62,061 nucleotides of DNA from Rhodobacter sp. (GTDB taxonomy: Bacteria > Pseudomonadota > Alphaproteobacteria > Rhodobacterales > Rhodobacteraceae), in NCBI GenBank assembly GCA_020251025.1, contig JADCDI010000007.1:1-62061 (forward strand), read 5' to 3'. This document shows, piece by piece, positions 8,445-18,020 of the stretch (within the stretch, counting starts at the first letter, position 1; each line of letters starts with the position of its first letter). The notes below the pieces were generated by a model that had not been told where the DNA came from, did no database searches, and was given only the letters and a program-made list of their open reading frames with translations. Both the position numbers and the translations under genes were made by a program.

Positions 8445-10247
8445 ATGTTCCAGACCTTCGAGACCACTTCCAACCCCGCCGCCGGAGCGGCGCGGCTGGC
8501 GATGTTGCGCGCCGAGCTGGCCCGCAGGGGGCTGGACGGCTTTCTCATTCCCCGCGCTGACGCGTATCAGGGCGAATATGTGGCCCCGCGCGACGAACGC
8601 CTGCAATGGCTGACCGGATTTACCGGCTCGGCGGGGTTCTGCGTCGTCTTGCCGGATGTGGCGGGGGTGTTCATCGACGGGCGCTACCGCACGCAGGTGA
8701 AATCGCAGGTGGATCTTGCCCGGTTCACCCCGGTGAACTGGCCCGAAACCTGGCCGGGGGACTGGATTGCGGGCCATCTGGACCGGGGCACCATCGGCTT
8801 TGATCCCTGGCTGCACAGCGAAGATGAAATCGCCCGTCTGAAGGAAACCGCCGGAAGCGGCATCACCCTTTTGCCCGTCGACGGGAACCCGGTTGATGCG
8901 ATCTGGCAGGATCAGCCCGGCCCGCCGCAGGGGCGCGCCTTTGCCCATCCGGTCGCCCTTGCGGGGGAAAGCGGTGCCGCCAAACGTGCCCGCCTTGCCG
9001 CGGTGTTGCGGGCCGAAGGCCAGCACGCGGCGGTGCTGACCCTGCCCGACAGCCTGTGCTGGCTTTTGAACATCCGTGGCGCGGATGTGCCGCGCAACCC
9101 GGTGCTGCACGGGTACGGCATTCTGCACGACGATGCCCGCGTCAGCCTGTTTGCGGACCCGGCAAAATTCGATGCCGCAACACGGGCGCATCTTGGCCCC
9201 GAGGTGGCCCTTGCGCCGCCCGATGCCTTTCCTGCCGCACTGGATGCCCTGACCGGCCCGGTGCGGCTGGACCGCAGCTTTGCCCCCGTCGCCCTGCGCC
9301 AGCGGCTGGAGGCGGCCGGTATCGCCATTGTCTGGGGCGATGACCCCTGCCGTTTGCCGAAAGCCTGCAAGACCGAGGCCGAGATTGCCGCCACGCGCGG
9401 GGCGCACCTGCGCGACGGGGCGGCGATGGTGGAATTCCTGTGCTGGCTGGACACCGAGGCCCCAAAGGCCAGGCTGACCGAAATTGACGTGGTCCGCGCG
9501 CTGGAAGGGTTCCGGCGCGCCACCAATGCGCTGCATGACATCAGTTTTGACACCATCTGCGGGGCCGGACCGCATGGCGCGGTCATCCATTACCGCGTGA
9601 CCGAAGGCACCAACCGCCGTCTGGGCAGGGACGAGCTTTTGCTGGTGGACAGCGGCGGGCAATATGTGGATGGCACCACCGACATCACCCGCACCATCGC
9701 CCTTGGGGACCCGGGGGATCAGGCCCGCATGGCCTTTACCCGCGTGCTGCAGGGCATGATCGCCATTTCCCGCGCCCGCTTTCCCCGGGGCCTTGCCGGG
9801 CGCGACCTTGATCCGCTGGCCCGCGCCGCATTGTGGCTGGCGGGGCAGGATTACGACCACGGCACGGGGCATGGGGTGGGGGCCTTTCTTTCGGTGCATG
9901 AGGGGCCCCAGCGGATCAGCCGCCTGTCCGAGGTGCCGCTGGAACCCGGCATGATCCTGTCGAACGAACCGGGGTACTACCGCGAAGGACAGTTCGGCAT
10001 CCGCATTGAAAACCTGATCGTGGTGCAGGCGGCCCCTGACCTGCCCGGCGGCGATGACCGCAGGCAATACTGCTTTGAAACGCTGACCTTCGTGCCCATC
10101 GACCGCCGGCTGATCGATGTGGCCATGCTGTCTCCGGGCGAGCGGACGTGGCTGAACGCCTATCACGCTGAAACGCTGGCCAAACTGTCGCCGCGCCTGT
10201 CGGCGGGGGCCCGCGCCTGGCTGGAGCAGGCGGCGGCACCGCTTTGA
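8445..10247 (+). CDS. Aminopeptidase P family protein (Xaa-Pro aminopeptidase, M24B)
   Basis: 600 residues, the long three-domain form of aminopeptidase P. Two creatinase-like N-terminal domains precede a pita-bread catalytic domain. The five expected dinuclear-metal ligands are visible: Asp in LLVDSGGQY, Asp in TTDITRT, His in GTGHGVGAF, Glu in LSNEPGYY and Glu in GIRIENLI. It should cleave the N-terminal residue from Xaa-Pro peptides in the cytoplasm, as no signal peptide is seen. A DUF427 gene follows 54 bases later on the same strand. Confidence 0.9.
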   Translation: MFQTFETTSNPAAGAARLAMLRAELARRGLDGFLIPRADAYQGEYVAPRDERLQWLTGFTGSAGFCVVLPDVAGVFIDGRYRTQVKSQVDLARFTPVNWPETWPGDWIAGHLDRGTIGFDPWLHSEDEIARLKETAGSGITLLPVDGNPVDAIWQDQPGPPQGRAFAHPVALAGESGAAKRARLAAVLRAEGQHAAVLTLPDSLCWLLNIRGADVPRNPVLHGYGILHDDARVSLFADPAKFDAATRAHLGPEVALAPPDAFPAALDALTGPVRLDRSFAPVALRQRLEAAGIAIVWGDDPCRLPKACKTEAEIAATRGAHLRDGAAMVEFLCWLDTEAPKARLTEIDVVRALEGFRRATNALHDISFDTICGAGPHGAVIHYRVTEGTNRRLGRDELLLVDSGGQYVDGTTDITRTIALGDPGDQARMAFTRVLQGMIAISRARFPRGLAGRDLDPLARAALWLAGQDYDHGTGHGVGAFLSVHEGPQRISRLSEVPLEPGMILSNEPGYYREGQFGIRIENLIVVQAAPDLPGGDDRRQYCFETLTFVPIDRRLIDVAMLSPGERTWLNAYHAETLAKLSPRLSAGARAWLEQAAAPL

Positions 10248-10301
10248 CATCCCCCCGGTCGCGGGGCAGTCTTGCCGCGCAGCAGGAAAAGGACACCCCC
10301 C

Positions 10302-10643
10302 ATGGCCGATCACATCCGCATCCGCAAATCCGCAGGGACCTGGACCGTCCGCGCCGGCGGGGCCGTTCTGGGCGAAAGCCGCAATGCCCTGGAACTGACC
10401 GAAGGGTCGCGCCCGCCGGTGATCTACTTTCCACGCACCGATCTGGCGATGGCGATGATGGATGCCAGCCCCACCACATCGGCCTGCCCCTGGAAGGGCA
10501 AGGCAAGCTATTATTCCATCGCCACGGAATCCGGGACCATCCGCGATGCCGCCTGGTCCTATGAGGCCCCAAAGGCCGGGATGGAAGCCATTGCGGGCCA
10601 CCTGGCCTTTTACCCCGACAAAGTGACGGTCGAACAGCTTTGA
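10302..10643 (+). CDS. DUF427 domain-containing protein
   Basis: 113 residues. The pattern [29 protein letters not shown], followed by AWSYEAP and HLAFYPDKV, is the DUF427 fold, a small beta-barrel-like domain of unknown activity that is common in alphaproteobacteria. The start at 10302 is preceded by an AGGAAAAGGA ribosome-binding site. A frame extension to 10272 lacks one. Confidence 0.85.
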   Translation: MADHIRIRKSAGTWTVRAGGAVLGESRNALELTEGSRPPVIYFPRTDLAMAMMDASPTTSACPWKGKASYYSIATESGTIRDAAWSYEAPKAGMEAIAGHLAFYPDKVTVEQL

Positions 10644-10701
10644 TCCGATCCGCCGATCATGATCCGTCTCACCGGTCTTTCAACCGCTGCAGGCCGCGCC
10701 A

Positions 10702-11091
10702 ATGCTGAATTCCCCTGACGGCTTTTCGGGCCGCTTCGTACAGGCCTGGGGCAGGCGCGATGCCGCAGCCCTTGCTGCGCTTTGTGCCGAAGACGCCGAA
10801 ATGCTGACGATTACCGGCCTGTGGTGCGAAGGGCGTCCGCGCATTCAGGAAATCCTGCAGGCCGAACTTGACGGGGCCTTTGTCCAGTCGCGGCTTGTGA
10901 CCGGCAAGGGGCGGCTGCGCCCGCTTGGCCCGGGCGCGGCCTTGCTGACGCAGCGCTTCGTGCTCAGCGGTATTCTGGATGCCGAAGGCCGTGATGCGGG
11001 GCGTGTCGGGGCCATGCTCAGCGCCGTCCTGCTGGCCCGCGCCGAAGGCTGGCAGGCGGCCACGCTGCATTTCGTGGCTTTGTCGGGTTGA
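10702..11091 (+). CDS. NTF2-like (SnoaL/DUF4440-type) protein
   Basis: 129 residues with the cone-shaped NTF2-like pattern: RFVQAWGRRDAAALAALCAEDAEM, then a GRPRIQEIL helix and a beta-sheet ending WQAATLHFVAL. Such proteins bind small hydrophobic ligands or act as isomerases or hydrolases, and no catalytic residue can be assigned here. Its stop codon abuts the stop codon of the convergent recN with no bases between, so the two transcripts must overlap or be terminated inside each other. Confidence 0.75.
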   Translation: MLNSPDGFSGRFVQAWGRRDAAALAALCAEDAEMLTITGLWCEGRPRIQEILQAELDGAFVQSRLVTGKGRLRPLGPGAALLTQRFVLSGILDAEGRDAGRVGAMLSAVLLARAEGWQAATLHFVALSG

Positions 11092-12735
11092 TCAGCCGCC
11101 CAGCAGCGCCCGTGCCGCCTGACGCGCGGCCTCTGTCACCGTATCGCCTGCCAGCATGCGGGCGATCTCGTCCACCCGGTCCGCCGGGCCAAGCGGCGTG
11201 ACGGTGGACGTGGTCATGCCATCGCACACCCGCTTTTCCACCCGCCAGTGATGCGCGCCCCGTGCGGCCACCTGGGGGGAATGGGTCACGACCAGCACCT
11301 GCGCGCCGCTGGCCAGCGCCTGCAATCTGCGCCCCACGGCATCGGCGGTGGCACCGCCCACACCCCGGTCGATCTCGTCGAAAATCAGTGTCAGCCCGGC
11401 ACTGCCGCGCGTGAGGCACACCTTCAGTGCCAGCAGAAAGCGCGACAGTTCCCCCCCCGAGGCGATGCGGTTGAGCGGCCCGGCAGGCGCCCCCGGATTG
11501 GTCGCGACGGAGAAGGTCACCTGATCCTGCCCCTCTGGCCCCGCCTCGCCTGCGGTTACCTCTGTGGCAAAGACGGCGCGCTCCATCTTCAGGGGCGCAA
11601 GCTCGGCCGCCATGGCCGCATCCAGCCGCCCTGCCGCCTTGCGGCGGGCGGCGGTTGCTGCGGCGGCTGCGGCGGCGTATTGTGCCTCGGCCTCGGCCAC
11701 GGCGCGGCCCATCACCGCCAGGTTCCCGGCCCCCCCATCGAGGGCGGCCAGCCGCGCACGAAGCCTGTCGGCGAACCCGCCCAGATCATCGGCAAGCACA
11801 GCGTGCTTGCGCGCCAGTGCGCGGATTGCAAACAGCCGCTCTTCCACCCTCTCCAGATCGGCCGGGTTGAAATCCAGCCCGCGCAGTGCGGACTCGATGC
11901 CTGCCTGTGCCTCGCCCAGTTCGGTCAGGGCCCGGCCAAGCGCCGCCAGCGGCCCGTCCAGTGCGCCATCCGCGCGGCCTGCCGCCGCATCCAGCCAGCG
12001 CTGCGCATCGATCATCAGCCGTTCGGCACCCTCGTCAGACAGCGCGGCATGGGCGCGCATGATGTCCTGACGGATTTTTTCCGCCCCCTGCATCAGGCGG
12101 CGGCGCGCATCCAGCGCGGCTTCCTCGCCCGGTTGCGGATTCAGCCTGTCCAACTCGGCCACGGCGTGGCGCAGATAATCTTCCTCGGCGCGCGCTGCCG
12201 CAATCGCCGCCCCGGCCTCGGCCAGCCGCCGGCGCGCCTGCCCCGCCGCCGCCCAGGCGGCGCGCAGCGGACCAAGATCCAGTCCGGCATAGCTGTCCAG
12301 AAGCTGGCGATGCCCGCGCGGGTTCAATAGACCCCGGTCATCCTGCTGGCCGTGCAGTTCCACAAGCGTATCGGACAGGGCGCGCAGGGCCTCTGCCGTG
12401 GCGCGCCGGTCGTTGATGAAGGCGGTCTTGCGGCCATCGGCCATGTTGATCCGGCGCAGGATCAGCTCATCCTGCGCCTCGATCCCGGCATCATCCAGCA
12501 CAGCGCGCGCCGGATGACCGGACGAAAGATCGAAGACAGCGGTCACTTCGCCCTGTGCGGCACCTGCGCGCACCAACTCGGCCCGGCCCCGCCAGCCCAG
12601 CACAAAGCCCAGCGCATCCAGCAGAATCGATTTGCCCGCCCCGGTCTCGCCTGTAAGCACGTTCAGCCCCGGCTCGAACCCAAGGTCCAGCCGGTCGATG
12701 ATCAGCATGTCGCGGATGTGCAGCCCGCGGAGCAT
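11092..12735 (-). CDS. recN: DNA repair protein RecN
   Basis: 547 residues. RecN is an SMC-like ATPase that holds DNA ends together in double-strand-break repair. Walker A GETGAGKSILLDAL is near the N-terminus, long coiled-coil arms fill the middle, and the C-terminal half has the ABC signature IASGGELSRFLLALK and Walker B LIFDEIDRGVGG. It is the last gene of the ftsW-to-recN minus-strand series, 18 bases after bamD, an order typical of Rhodobacterales. Confidence 0.95.
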   Translation of the reverse strand: MLRGLHIRDMLIIDRLDLGFEPGLNVLTGETGAGKSILLDALGFVLGWRGRAELVRAGAAQGEVTAVFDLSSGHPARAVLDDAGIEAQDELILRRINMADGRKTAFINDRRATAEALRALSDTLVELHGQQDDRGLLNPRGHRQLLDSYAGLDLGPLRAAWAAAGQARRRLAEAGAAIAAARAEEDYLRHAVAELDRLNPQPGEEAALDARRRLMQGAEKIRQDIMRAHAALSDEGAERLMIDAQRWLDAAAGRADGALDGPLAALGRALTELGEAQAGIESALRGLDFNPADLERVEERLFAIRALARKHAVLADDLGGFADRLRARLAALDGGAGNLAVMGRAVAEAEAQYAAAAAAATAARRKAAGRLDAAMAAELAPLKMERAVFATEVTAGEAGPEGQDQVTFSVATNPGAPAGPLNRIASGGELSRFLLALKVCLTRGSAGLTLIFDEIDRGVGGATADAVGRRLQALASGAQVLVVTHSPQVAARGAHHWRVEKRVCDGMTTSTVTPLGPADRVDEIARMLAGDTVTEAARQAARALLGG

Positions 12736-12753
12736 TCCCTGCGCCCCGCCGCG

Positions 12754-13602
12754 CTAAAGCCACTCGCCGCGGATAACCTGGCGGTAGACGGAATTGAGCC
12801 AGCTGTTGCCCTGCGCCTGCGGGCTGAGGCCCTTGCCGGTCAAAAGCAGATAGGCATCGTCATAAAACGGGCTGGACCGGAAGTTGTAGCCAAGAATTGC
12901 GCCGGCCGTCTGTGCCTCGTCCGTCAGACCCAGGGCCAGGTAGCTTTCCACCAGCCGCATCAGCGCTTCGGGCGTGTGGGTCGTGGTCTGATACTGTTCC
13001 ACCACCACGCGGAACCGGTTGATCGCCGCCGCGTAATGCTGCCCTTTCAGGTAATAGCGGCCGATCTCCATTTCCTTGCCGGCAAGGTGATCATAGGCCA
13101 GATCGAACTTGAGCATCGCCGAACGCGCATAATCGCTGTCGGGATAAAGCTCGATCACTTCGCGCATGCCCTGCAGCGCCTGAAAGGTCAGACCCTGATC
13201 GCGTCCGACCTCGTCGATCTGGTCGTAATAGGACAGCGCCAGCAGATACTGGGCGTAAGGCGCATCCTCATCGGTCGGATAGCTGTCCAGATAGCGCTGC
13301 GCGGCTGCGCGCGCCTCTTCATAGGCCCCGGCCTTGTGATGGGCGAAGGCCTGCATGATCAGCGCGCGCTTTGCCCATTCCGAATAGGGATAAAGCCGCT
13401 CCACTTCCGAGAAATACCTGATGGCCTGGTCGGGCCTGCGGTCATTCTCAAGCTCGAACTCGCCACGCTTGTAGATTTCCTCGGGGGTGAAATTCTCCAG
13501 CGGCGGTTCCCTGTTGCCACCAAGGCCACCGGCGCAGGCGGAAAGAGAACCGGCCAGCAGAACCGCACCGATCCAGCGCGCCCCGGAAGTACCGCCTGTC
13601 AT
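12754..13602 (-). CDS. bamD: Outer membrane assembly lipoprotein BamD
   Basis: 282 residues. A lipoprotein signal ends in the lipobox LSAC with Cys23. Then come TPR motifs typical of BamD (KRGEFELENDRRPDQAIRYF, EVERLYPYSEWAKRAL). BamD is an essential part of the BAM complex that inserts beta-barrel proteins into the outer membrane, anchored on its periplasmic face. It lies between lpxC and recN as in related genomes. Confidence 0.93.
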   Translation of the reverse strand: MTGGTSGARWIGAVLLAGSLSACAGGLGGNREPPLENFTPEEIYKRGEFELENDRRPDQAIRYFSEVERLYPYSEWAKRALIMQAFAHHKAGAYEEARAAAQRYLDSYPTDEDAPYAQYLLALSYYDQIDEVGRDQGLTFQALQGMREVIELYPDSDYARSAMLKFDLAYDHLAGKEMEIGRYYLKGQHYAAAINRFRVVVEQYQTTTHTPEALMRLVESYLALGLTDEAQTAGAILGYNFRSSPFYDDAYLLLTGKGLSPQAQGNSWLNSVYRQVIRGEWL

Positions 13603-13733
13603 CTGCGCTCACCTCAAACGATCCGCTTTTCCCGAAACGCCCTGCGTCCCGGCATTCTTTCCTGCGTCCTAGCACAGTTGTTTGGGGTGCGCAAAATGCC
13701 ATCTGCCGCCGTGTCACAGACGTGACGTCCGGT

Positions 13734-14654
13734 TCAGGCCCGGGTCGGAAGATCAGGCAAAGCGACGCCCGCCCCGGGAAGTTTCCGTCCGGCCTGGGCA
13801 CCGCACTCCACCATCCGGAATGCCTCGGGGCGCGCAAACAGCGCCCGCAACAGACGGTTGGTCAGCGCATGTCCTGCACGGATGCCGGTGTAACGGCCCA
13901 GAATCGGCCCCCCCGCAAGGGAAAGGTCCCCCATCGCATCCAGCATCTTGTGGCGGACCGGCTCATCTTCATGGCGCAGACCGCCCGGGGTCAGAATTCG
14001 GTCGCCTTCGATCACAACGGCATTGTCCAGCGTGCCGCCCAGGGCCAGGCCGCGCGCGCGCATCTCGACCACATCCTGCTGGCGGCAGAAGGTCCGGCTG
14101 TTGCACAGTTCGCGCACGAAGGCCCCGTTCGCCATGCTCAGCGCCTTGGCCTGCGTCCCGATCGCCGCATCCGCAAAGTCGATGCGGAAATCGATCTCCA
14201 TCATATCCGACGGATCAAGCCTGGCCATCGCATCGCCTTCGCGCACTTCGACGGATTTCAAAATCCGGACGGCATGGACAGGGGCGGTCTGTTCCTGCAG
14301 GCCGCGCGCCAGAAATGCCTTGACGAACGGCTCGGCGCTGCCGTCAAGTATCGGCACTTCGCCGGCATCGATCTCGATCAGCGCATTGTGGATGCCACAT
14401 CCCGCCAGCGCCGCAAGGACATGTTCGACGGTGGAAACAGTGGCCCCGGCCGCATTGCCCAGAAGCGTGCAAAGCCGTGACGGGATCACGCAATCCCAGC
14501 GGGCGGGAACCAGCGGGTCGATGTCGGCAAGGTCGGTCCGCCGGAAGCGGATGCCGTGATCGGCCGGAGCCGGGTTCACCACCATCCGTACCGCAGCGCC
14601 CGAGTGAAGCCCGACACCCGTAAAGACAACCGCAGATTTCAGCGTGTGTTGCAC
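13734..14654 (-). CDS. lpxC: UDP-3-O-acyl-N-acetylglucosamine deacetylase LpxC
   Basis: 306 residues. This zinc deacetylase catalyses the committed step of lipid A synthesis. Zinc ligands and catalytic residues are in place: the His of STVEHVLAALAG, the His and Asp of HKMLDAMGDL and the general-acid His of IRAGHALTNRLL. The NSRTFC and GTLDNAVVI segments are also typical. It sits between ftsZ and bamD, separated from ftsZ by a 215-base gap holding a terminator, so it is likely transcribed from its own promoter. Confidence 0.95.
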   Translation of the reverse strand: MQHTLKSAVVFTGVGLHSGAAVRMVVNPAPADHGIRFRRTDLADIDPLVPARWDCVIPSRLCTLLGNAAGATVSTVEHVLAALAGCGIHNALIEIDAGEVPILDGSAEPFVKAFLARGLQEQTAPVHAVRILKSVEVREGDAMARLDPSDMMEIDFRIDFADAAIGTQAKALSMANGAFVRELCNSRTFCRQQDVVEMRARGLALGGTLDNAVVIEGDRILTPGGLRHEDEPVRHKMLDAMGDLSLAGGPILGRYTGIRAGHALTNRLLRALFARPEAFRMVECGAQAGRKLPGAGVALPDLPTRA

Positions 14655-14819
14655 GTCATTCCCTTCAGCGATGCGGATGAAATCCTTCCGCCTTTTCGCC
14701 GGTTTCAGCTAAGCGCGGGGCGGGTCAATCACAACTCACTCTTTGTGACGGCCTGTAACATGCACCGCAACACCTGGCAGCTTTCCGCCATCGGCCCGGC
14801 AACCCTATGTTCTTGAATT

Positions 14820-14848
14820 AAAAAAAGGCCCGGCAAGCCGGACCTTCC
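14820..14848 (-). terminator. Intrinsic terminator after ftsZ
   Basis: Read on the minus strand, an 8-bp stem (GGTCCGGC/GCCGGGCC with one G-T pair, two-base loop) is followed by a run of seven T. It lies 21 bases past the ftsZ stop, so the division operon probably ends here and lpxC starts anew. Confidence 0.8.
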
Positions 14849-14869
14849 TTTCGAATTGGTTACCGAAGA

Positions 14870-16486
14870 TCAGTTTGCCTGGCGCCGCAGGAAGGCGGGA
14901 ATTTCAATGCGCTCGTCATCTGAACCGGGCTCTGGGTCGTCATCATATCCCCCGGCAGGCGGCTTCGGGCGTGCGGGTGCGGCGGGCTCGGAATTGCCGG
15001 ACATGCGGTTGATCAGCGATCCGATCCCGAAACGCGGCTTCTCGGCCGCTTTCGGTGCGGCCGCCGCACGGGCCTGTGGCGCGGCACCTGCCGCAGGACG
15101 CAAGGAAGATCTGCTGGCCGCCGCCTGCAGACGCGCAAGAGCCTCGGGCGAAGGCTGCCCGATACCGCGCGCGCGGGGGGCGACGAAGGCGGTCGGATCG
15201 CTTTCGGACCCGGCCGGGGCAGATGCATGGGCCCTGGGTGCCGCCTGTGGCGCCTGCGGACGGTAGGCGGGCGGGGGCACATCTTGCCCGGCCGTTTCGT
15301 CAAAGTATTCTTCTGGCCGGTCCCCGGCGGCGGCTTCAAACAGCGACGGCCCCGGGTCGGCAGGCGGTGCCAGGCGCTGATCCGGGCGCAGGCTCATGCG
15401 CGGCTCCCGGCGCGGGTCGGGCGCATTTGCGGTGACCGGCGGCTGTACGGGCTGCGCCGGGGCCAGCGGGGCCGCCATCGACCGGCGCGCCACGGGCGCA
15501 TCGGCACGACCTGCCGTACCCGCGTCAATGCCGGTTGCCACGACCGACACGCGGATCGCCCCTTCCATATTGGTATCCAGTGTCGATCCGACGATGATGT
15601 TCGCGTCGGGATCGACCTTTTCGCGGATGATGTTCGCGGCCTCGTCCAATTCGAACAGGGTCAGGTCATAGCCGCCCGTGATGTTGATCAGAACGCCCTT
15701 GGCACCATGCAGGCTGATCTCGTCCAGCAGCGGGTTGGCAATGGCCTTTTCTGCGGCCTGCACGGCCCGGTCTTCACCGCGCGCCTCGCCGGTGCCCATC
15801 ATGGCCTTGCCCATTTCGTCCATCACCGCGCGCACATCGGCGAAATCAAGGTTGATCAGGCCGGGGCGCACCATCAGGTCGGTCACGCCCTTGACGCCCT
15901 GATAGAGCACATCGTCAGCCATCGCGAAGGCTTCGGTGAAGGTGGTCTTTTCGTTGGCCAGACGGAACAGGTTCTGGTTCGGGATGATGATCAGCGTATC
16001 GACAACCTTCTGCAGCGCCTCGACACCCTCTTCGGCCTGCCGCATCCGCTTGGCACCCTCGAACTGGAAGGGCTTGGTCACGACGCCCACGGTCAGCACG
16101 CCCAGTTCGCGTGCCGCCTGCGCAATGATCGGCGCAGCCCCGGTGCCGGTGCCGCCACCCATTCCGGCCGTGATGAAGCACATATGCGCCCCCGCCAGAT
16201 GGTCGACGATCTGCTCGATGGATTCTTCGGCGGCTGCGGCCCCCACGGTCGGGCGCGCCCCGGCACCCAGACCTTCGGTGACGCGAAGACCGATCTGGAT
16301 GGTCGCGTTGGCGCGGCTTTGCGTCAGCGCCTGGGCGTCCGTGTTGGCAACAACGAATTCGACACCTTCAAGGTTCTTGTCGATCATGTTGTTGACGGCA
16401 TTCCCGCCTGCCCCGCCGACACCGAAGACCGTGATCCGGGGCTTCAGCTCTTCCCTTTCCGCATTCATCACAAAGTTCAGTGGCAT
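14870..16486 (-). CDS. ftsZ: Cell division GTPase FtsZ
   Basis: 538 residues. FtsZ is the tubulin-like GTPase that builds the Z-ring. The nucleotide loop [12 protein letters not shown] and the T7 loop [11 protein letters not shown] are intact. After the GTPase core (about 1-320) comes a long Ala/Pro/Arg-rich disordered linker (about 320-520), then the conserved C-terminal peptide [12 protein letters not shown] that binds FtsA and ZipA-type anchors. I start at the ATG at 16486 ([10 protein letters not shown]); a 26-codon upstream extension has no family similarity. Confidence 0.95.
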   Translation of the reverse strand: MPLNFVMNAEREELKPRITVFGVGGAGGNAVNNMIDKNLEGVEFVVANTDAQALTQSRANATIQIGLRVTEGLGAGARPTVGAAAAEESIEQIVDHLAGAHMCFITAGMGGGTGTGAAPIIAQAARELGVLTVGVVTKPFQFEGAKRMRQAEEGVEALQKVVDTLIIIPNQNLFRLANEKTTFTEAFAMADDVLYQGVKGVTDLMVRPGLINLDFADVRAVMDEMGKAMMGTGEARGEDRAVQAAEKAIANPLLDEISLHGAKGVLINITGGYDLTLFELDEAANIIREKVDPDANIIVGSTLDTNMEGAIRVSVVATGIDAGTAGRADAPVARRSMAAPLAPAQPVQPPVTANAPDPRREPRMSLRPDQRLAPPADPGPSLFEAAAGDRPEEYFDETAGQDVPPPAYRPQAPQAAPRAHASAPAGSESDPTAFVAPRARGIGQPSPEALARLQAAASRSSLRPAAGAAPQARAAAAPKAAEKPRFGIGSLINRMSGNSEPAAPARPKPPAGGYDDDPEPGSDDERIEIPAFLRRQAN

Positions 16487-16685
16487 TGCCGATCCGCCTG
16501 TTCCTGTTGCCCCGGTCGCGATTTTCGGGCGCCTCTGCCAGTGCCCGTCAAGGGTTTTCCCCAAAATTGCCCGATTCTACCCACAGATGGGCATAAGGTC
16601 ACGAGAAAAACGCGTATTGTCCATAAAATACGGGCACGGGAACAGTATTTTCCGGGGTGTTTCGCGGGTGGTGCCGCCCCGGTTG
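16487..16685 (-). promoter_or_regulatory. ftsA-ftsZ intergenic region, probable ftsZ promoter
   Basis: A 199-base gap, unusually AT-rich for this genome in its right half, inside an otherwise tightly packed operon. ftsZ is commonly driven by its own promoters here in alphaproteobacteria. A GATTC (GANTC) site at 16573-16577 would be a target for the cell-cycle methylase CcrM if this species has it. I cannot place -35/-10 boxes with confidence. Confidence 0.5.
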
Positions 16686-18020
16686 TCACCAGTTATCGCG
16701 GAACCAGCGGATCGCACGCTTGAGCGACCGTGCGGGCATGCGTTCGCCGGGAATGTCGAAGTCCCACCATTCATCCTGCGGATGGGCCGCAAACAGGCAC
16801 AGGCCGACTGCGGCTGCAAAGGCCGGGCCTGTCGTTGCCTGGGGCAGCCCCTGCACCCGCAGCGGACGCCCCAGCCGGACGCGCTGGCCCAGAATCCGCG
16901 CGGCAAGGCCGTCAAGCCCGGGGATCTGGCTTGCCCCGCCCGTCAGCACGATCTGCTGGCTTGGCAGGCAATCAAAGCCCGCCGCATCCAGCCGCATGCG
17001 CACCTCTTCCAGGATTTCCTCGACGCGCGGGCGCATGATGCCGATCAGCTCGGTGCGGCTGACAGACCGGCGGTCTTTTTCCCAATCGCCGGAATCGCCG
17101 CCCGTCTCGATCATCTCGCGGTCATCCATGCCCGTCGCCTGGACGCCGCCGTGCCGGGTCTTCATGCGTTCGGCCACCGCGACCGGCACCTGCAGCCCCT
17201 TGGATATATCCGATGTCACATGGTCGCCGCCCATGCGCACCGCATCGGCATAGATCATGTGCTTCTTGATGAAGATCGACAGGCCCGTGGACCCGCCCCC
17301 CATGTCGATGCAGGCCGCGCCCAGCTCCTGCTCGTCCTCGACCAGCGAGGAAACCCCCGCGACATAGGCCGACGATGCGATGCCGGCCAATTCCAGGTCG
17401 CAGCGCTTGATGCAGTAGAGCAGGTTCCGGATGACCGATGCCTCGACCGACAGAAGGTGCATGTCGCAGGCCAGACGGTTGCCGATCTGCCCCCGCGGGT
17501 CGCCCAGGCCGGACCGGTGATCGAGGGCAAAGTTCACCGGCTGCGCGTGCAGCACCTCGCGGCCATCCCCGATATCGGGGACCTCACAGGCGGACAGAAC
17601 GCGTGCAACATCCTGTTCGGTCACGACGGAATCCTGCAGCTCCCATTCCCCGGCCAGGCCGTAGCTGCGCGGCTCTGCCCCCGAAAAACAGACGATCACA
17701 TGATCGACCCGCACATTCGCCATCTTCTGCGCGGCCTGCACGGCGGTGCGGATCGCACGTTCGGTTTCGTTCATCACGCTGATTTCGCCAAAGCGCACGC
17801 CGCGCGACCGTGTGGTGGCCGCGCCGATCACCCGAAAGCCCGACTGGCCCGCCATCGGCCCCACGCCGTCCGCCTCGCGCAGGCGGTCCGGCCCGTCAAA
17901 GCGCAGGATCAGGCAGGCGATCTTTGATGTGCCCACATCCAGAACGGCAATCACGCCGCGCTGCATGGCGGCACGGCGCATGTTCCGCATGGCGCGCTGC
18001 GACTGGTAAAGGTCGGTCAT
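16686..18020 (-). CDS. ftsA: Cell division protein FtsA
   Basis: 444 residues. FtsA is the actin-like ATPase that tethers FtsZ to the membrane. The phosphate-1 motif GVIAVLDVGTSKIACLIL and the phosphate-2 region CIDMGGGSTGLSIF are present. The C-terminal SLKRAIRWFRDNW is an amphipathic membrane-targeting helix. It overlaps ftsQ by 4 bases, indicating translational coupling. Confidence 0.95.
   Translation of the reverse strand: MTDLYQSQRAMRNMRRAAMQRGVIAVLDVGTSKIACLILRFDGPDRLREADGVGPMAGQSGFRVIGAATTRSRGVRFGEISVMNETERAIRTAVQAAQKMANVRVDHVIVCFSGAEPRSYGLAGEWELQDSVVTEQDVARVLSACEVPDIGDGREVLHAQPVNFALDHRSGLGDPRGQIGNRLACDMHLLSVEASVIRNLLYCIKRCDLELAGIASSAYVAGVSSLVEDEQELGAACIDMGGGSTGLSIFIKKHMIYADAVRMGGDHVTSDISKGLQVPVAVAERMKTRHGGVQATGMDDREMIETGGDSGDWEKDRRSVSRTELIGIMRPRVEEILEEVRMRLDAAGFDCLPSQQIVLTGGASQIPGLDGLAARILGQRVRLGRPLRVQGLPQATTGPAFAAAVGLCLFAAHPQDEWWDFDIPGERMPARSLKRAIRWFRDNW

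Noticed and set aside
6063-10601. A 1512-codon open frame on the minus strand across cobT and the aminopeptidase
   Set aside because: It is antisense to two clearly recognised genes and its translation is low-complexity Arg/Gly/Pro-rich; long antisense frames are expected at this GC content.
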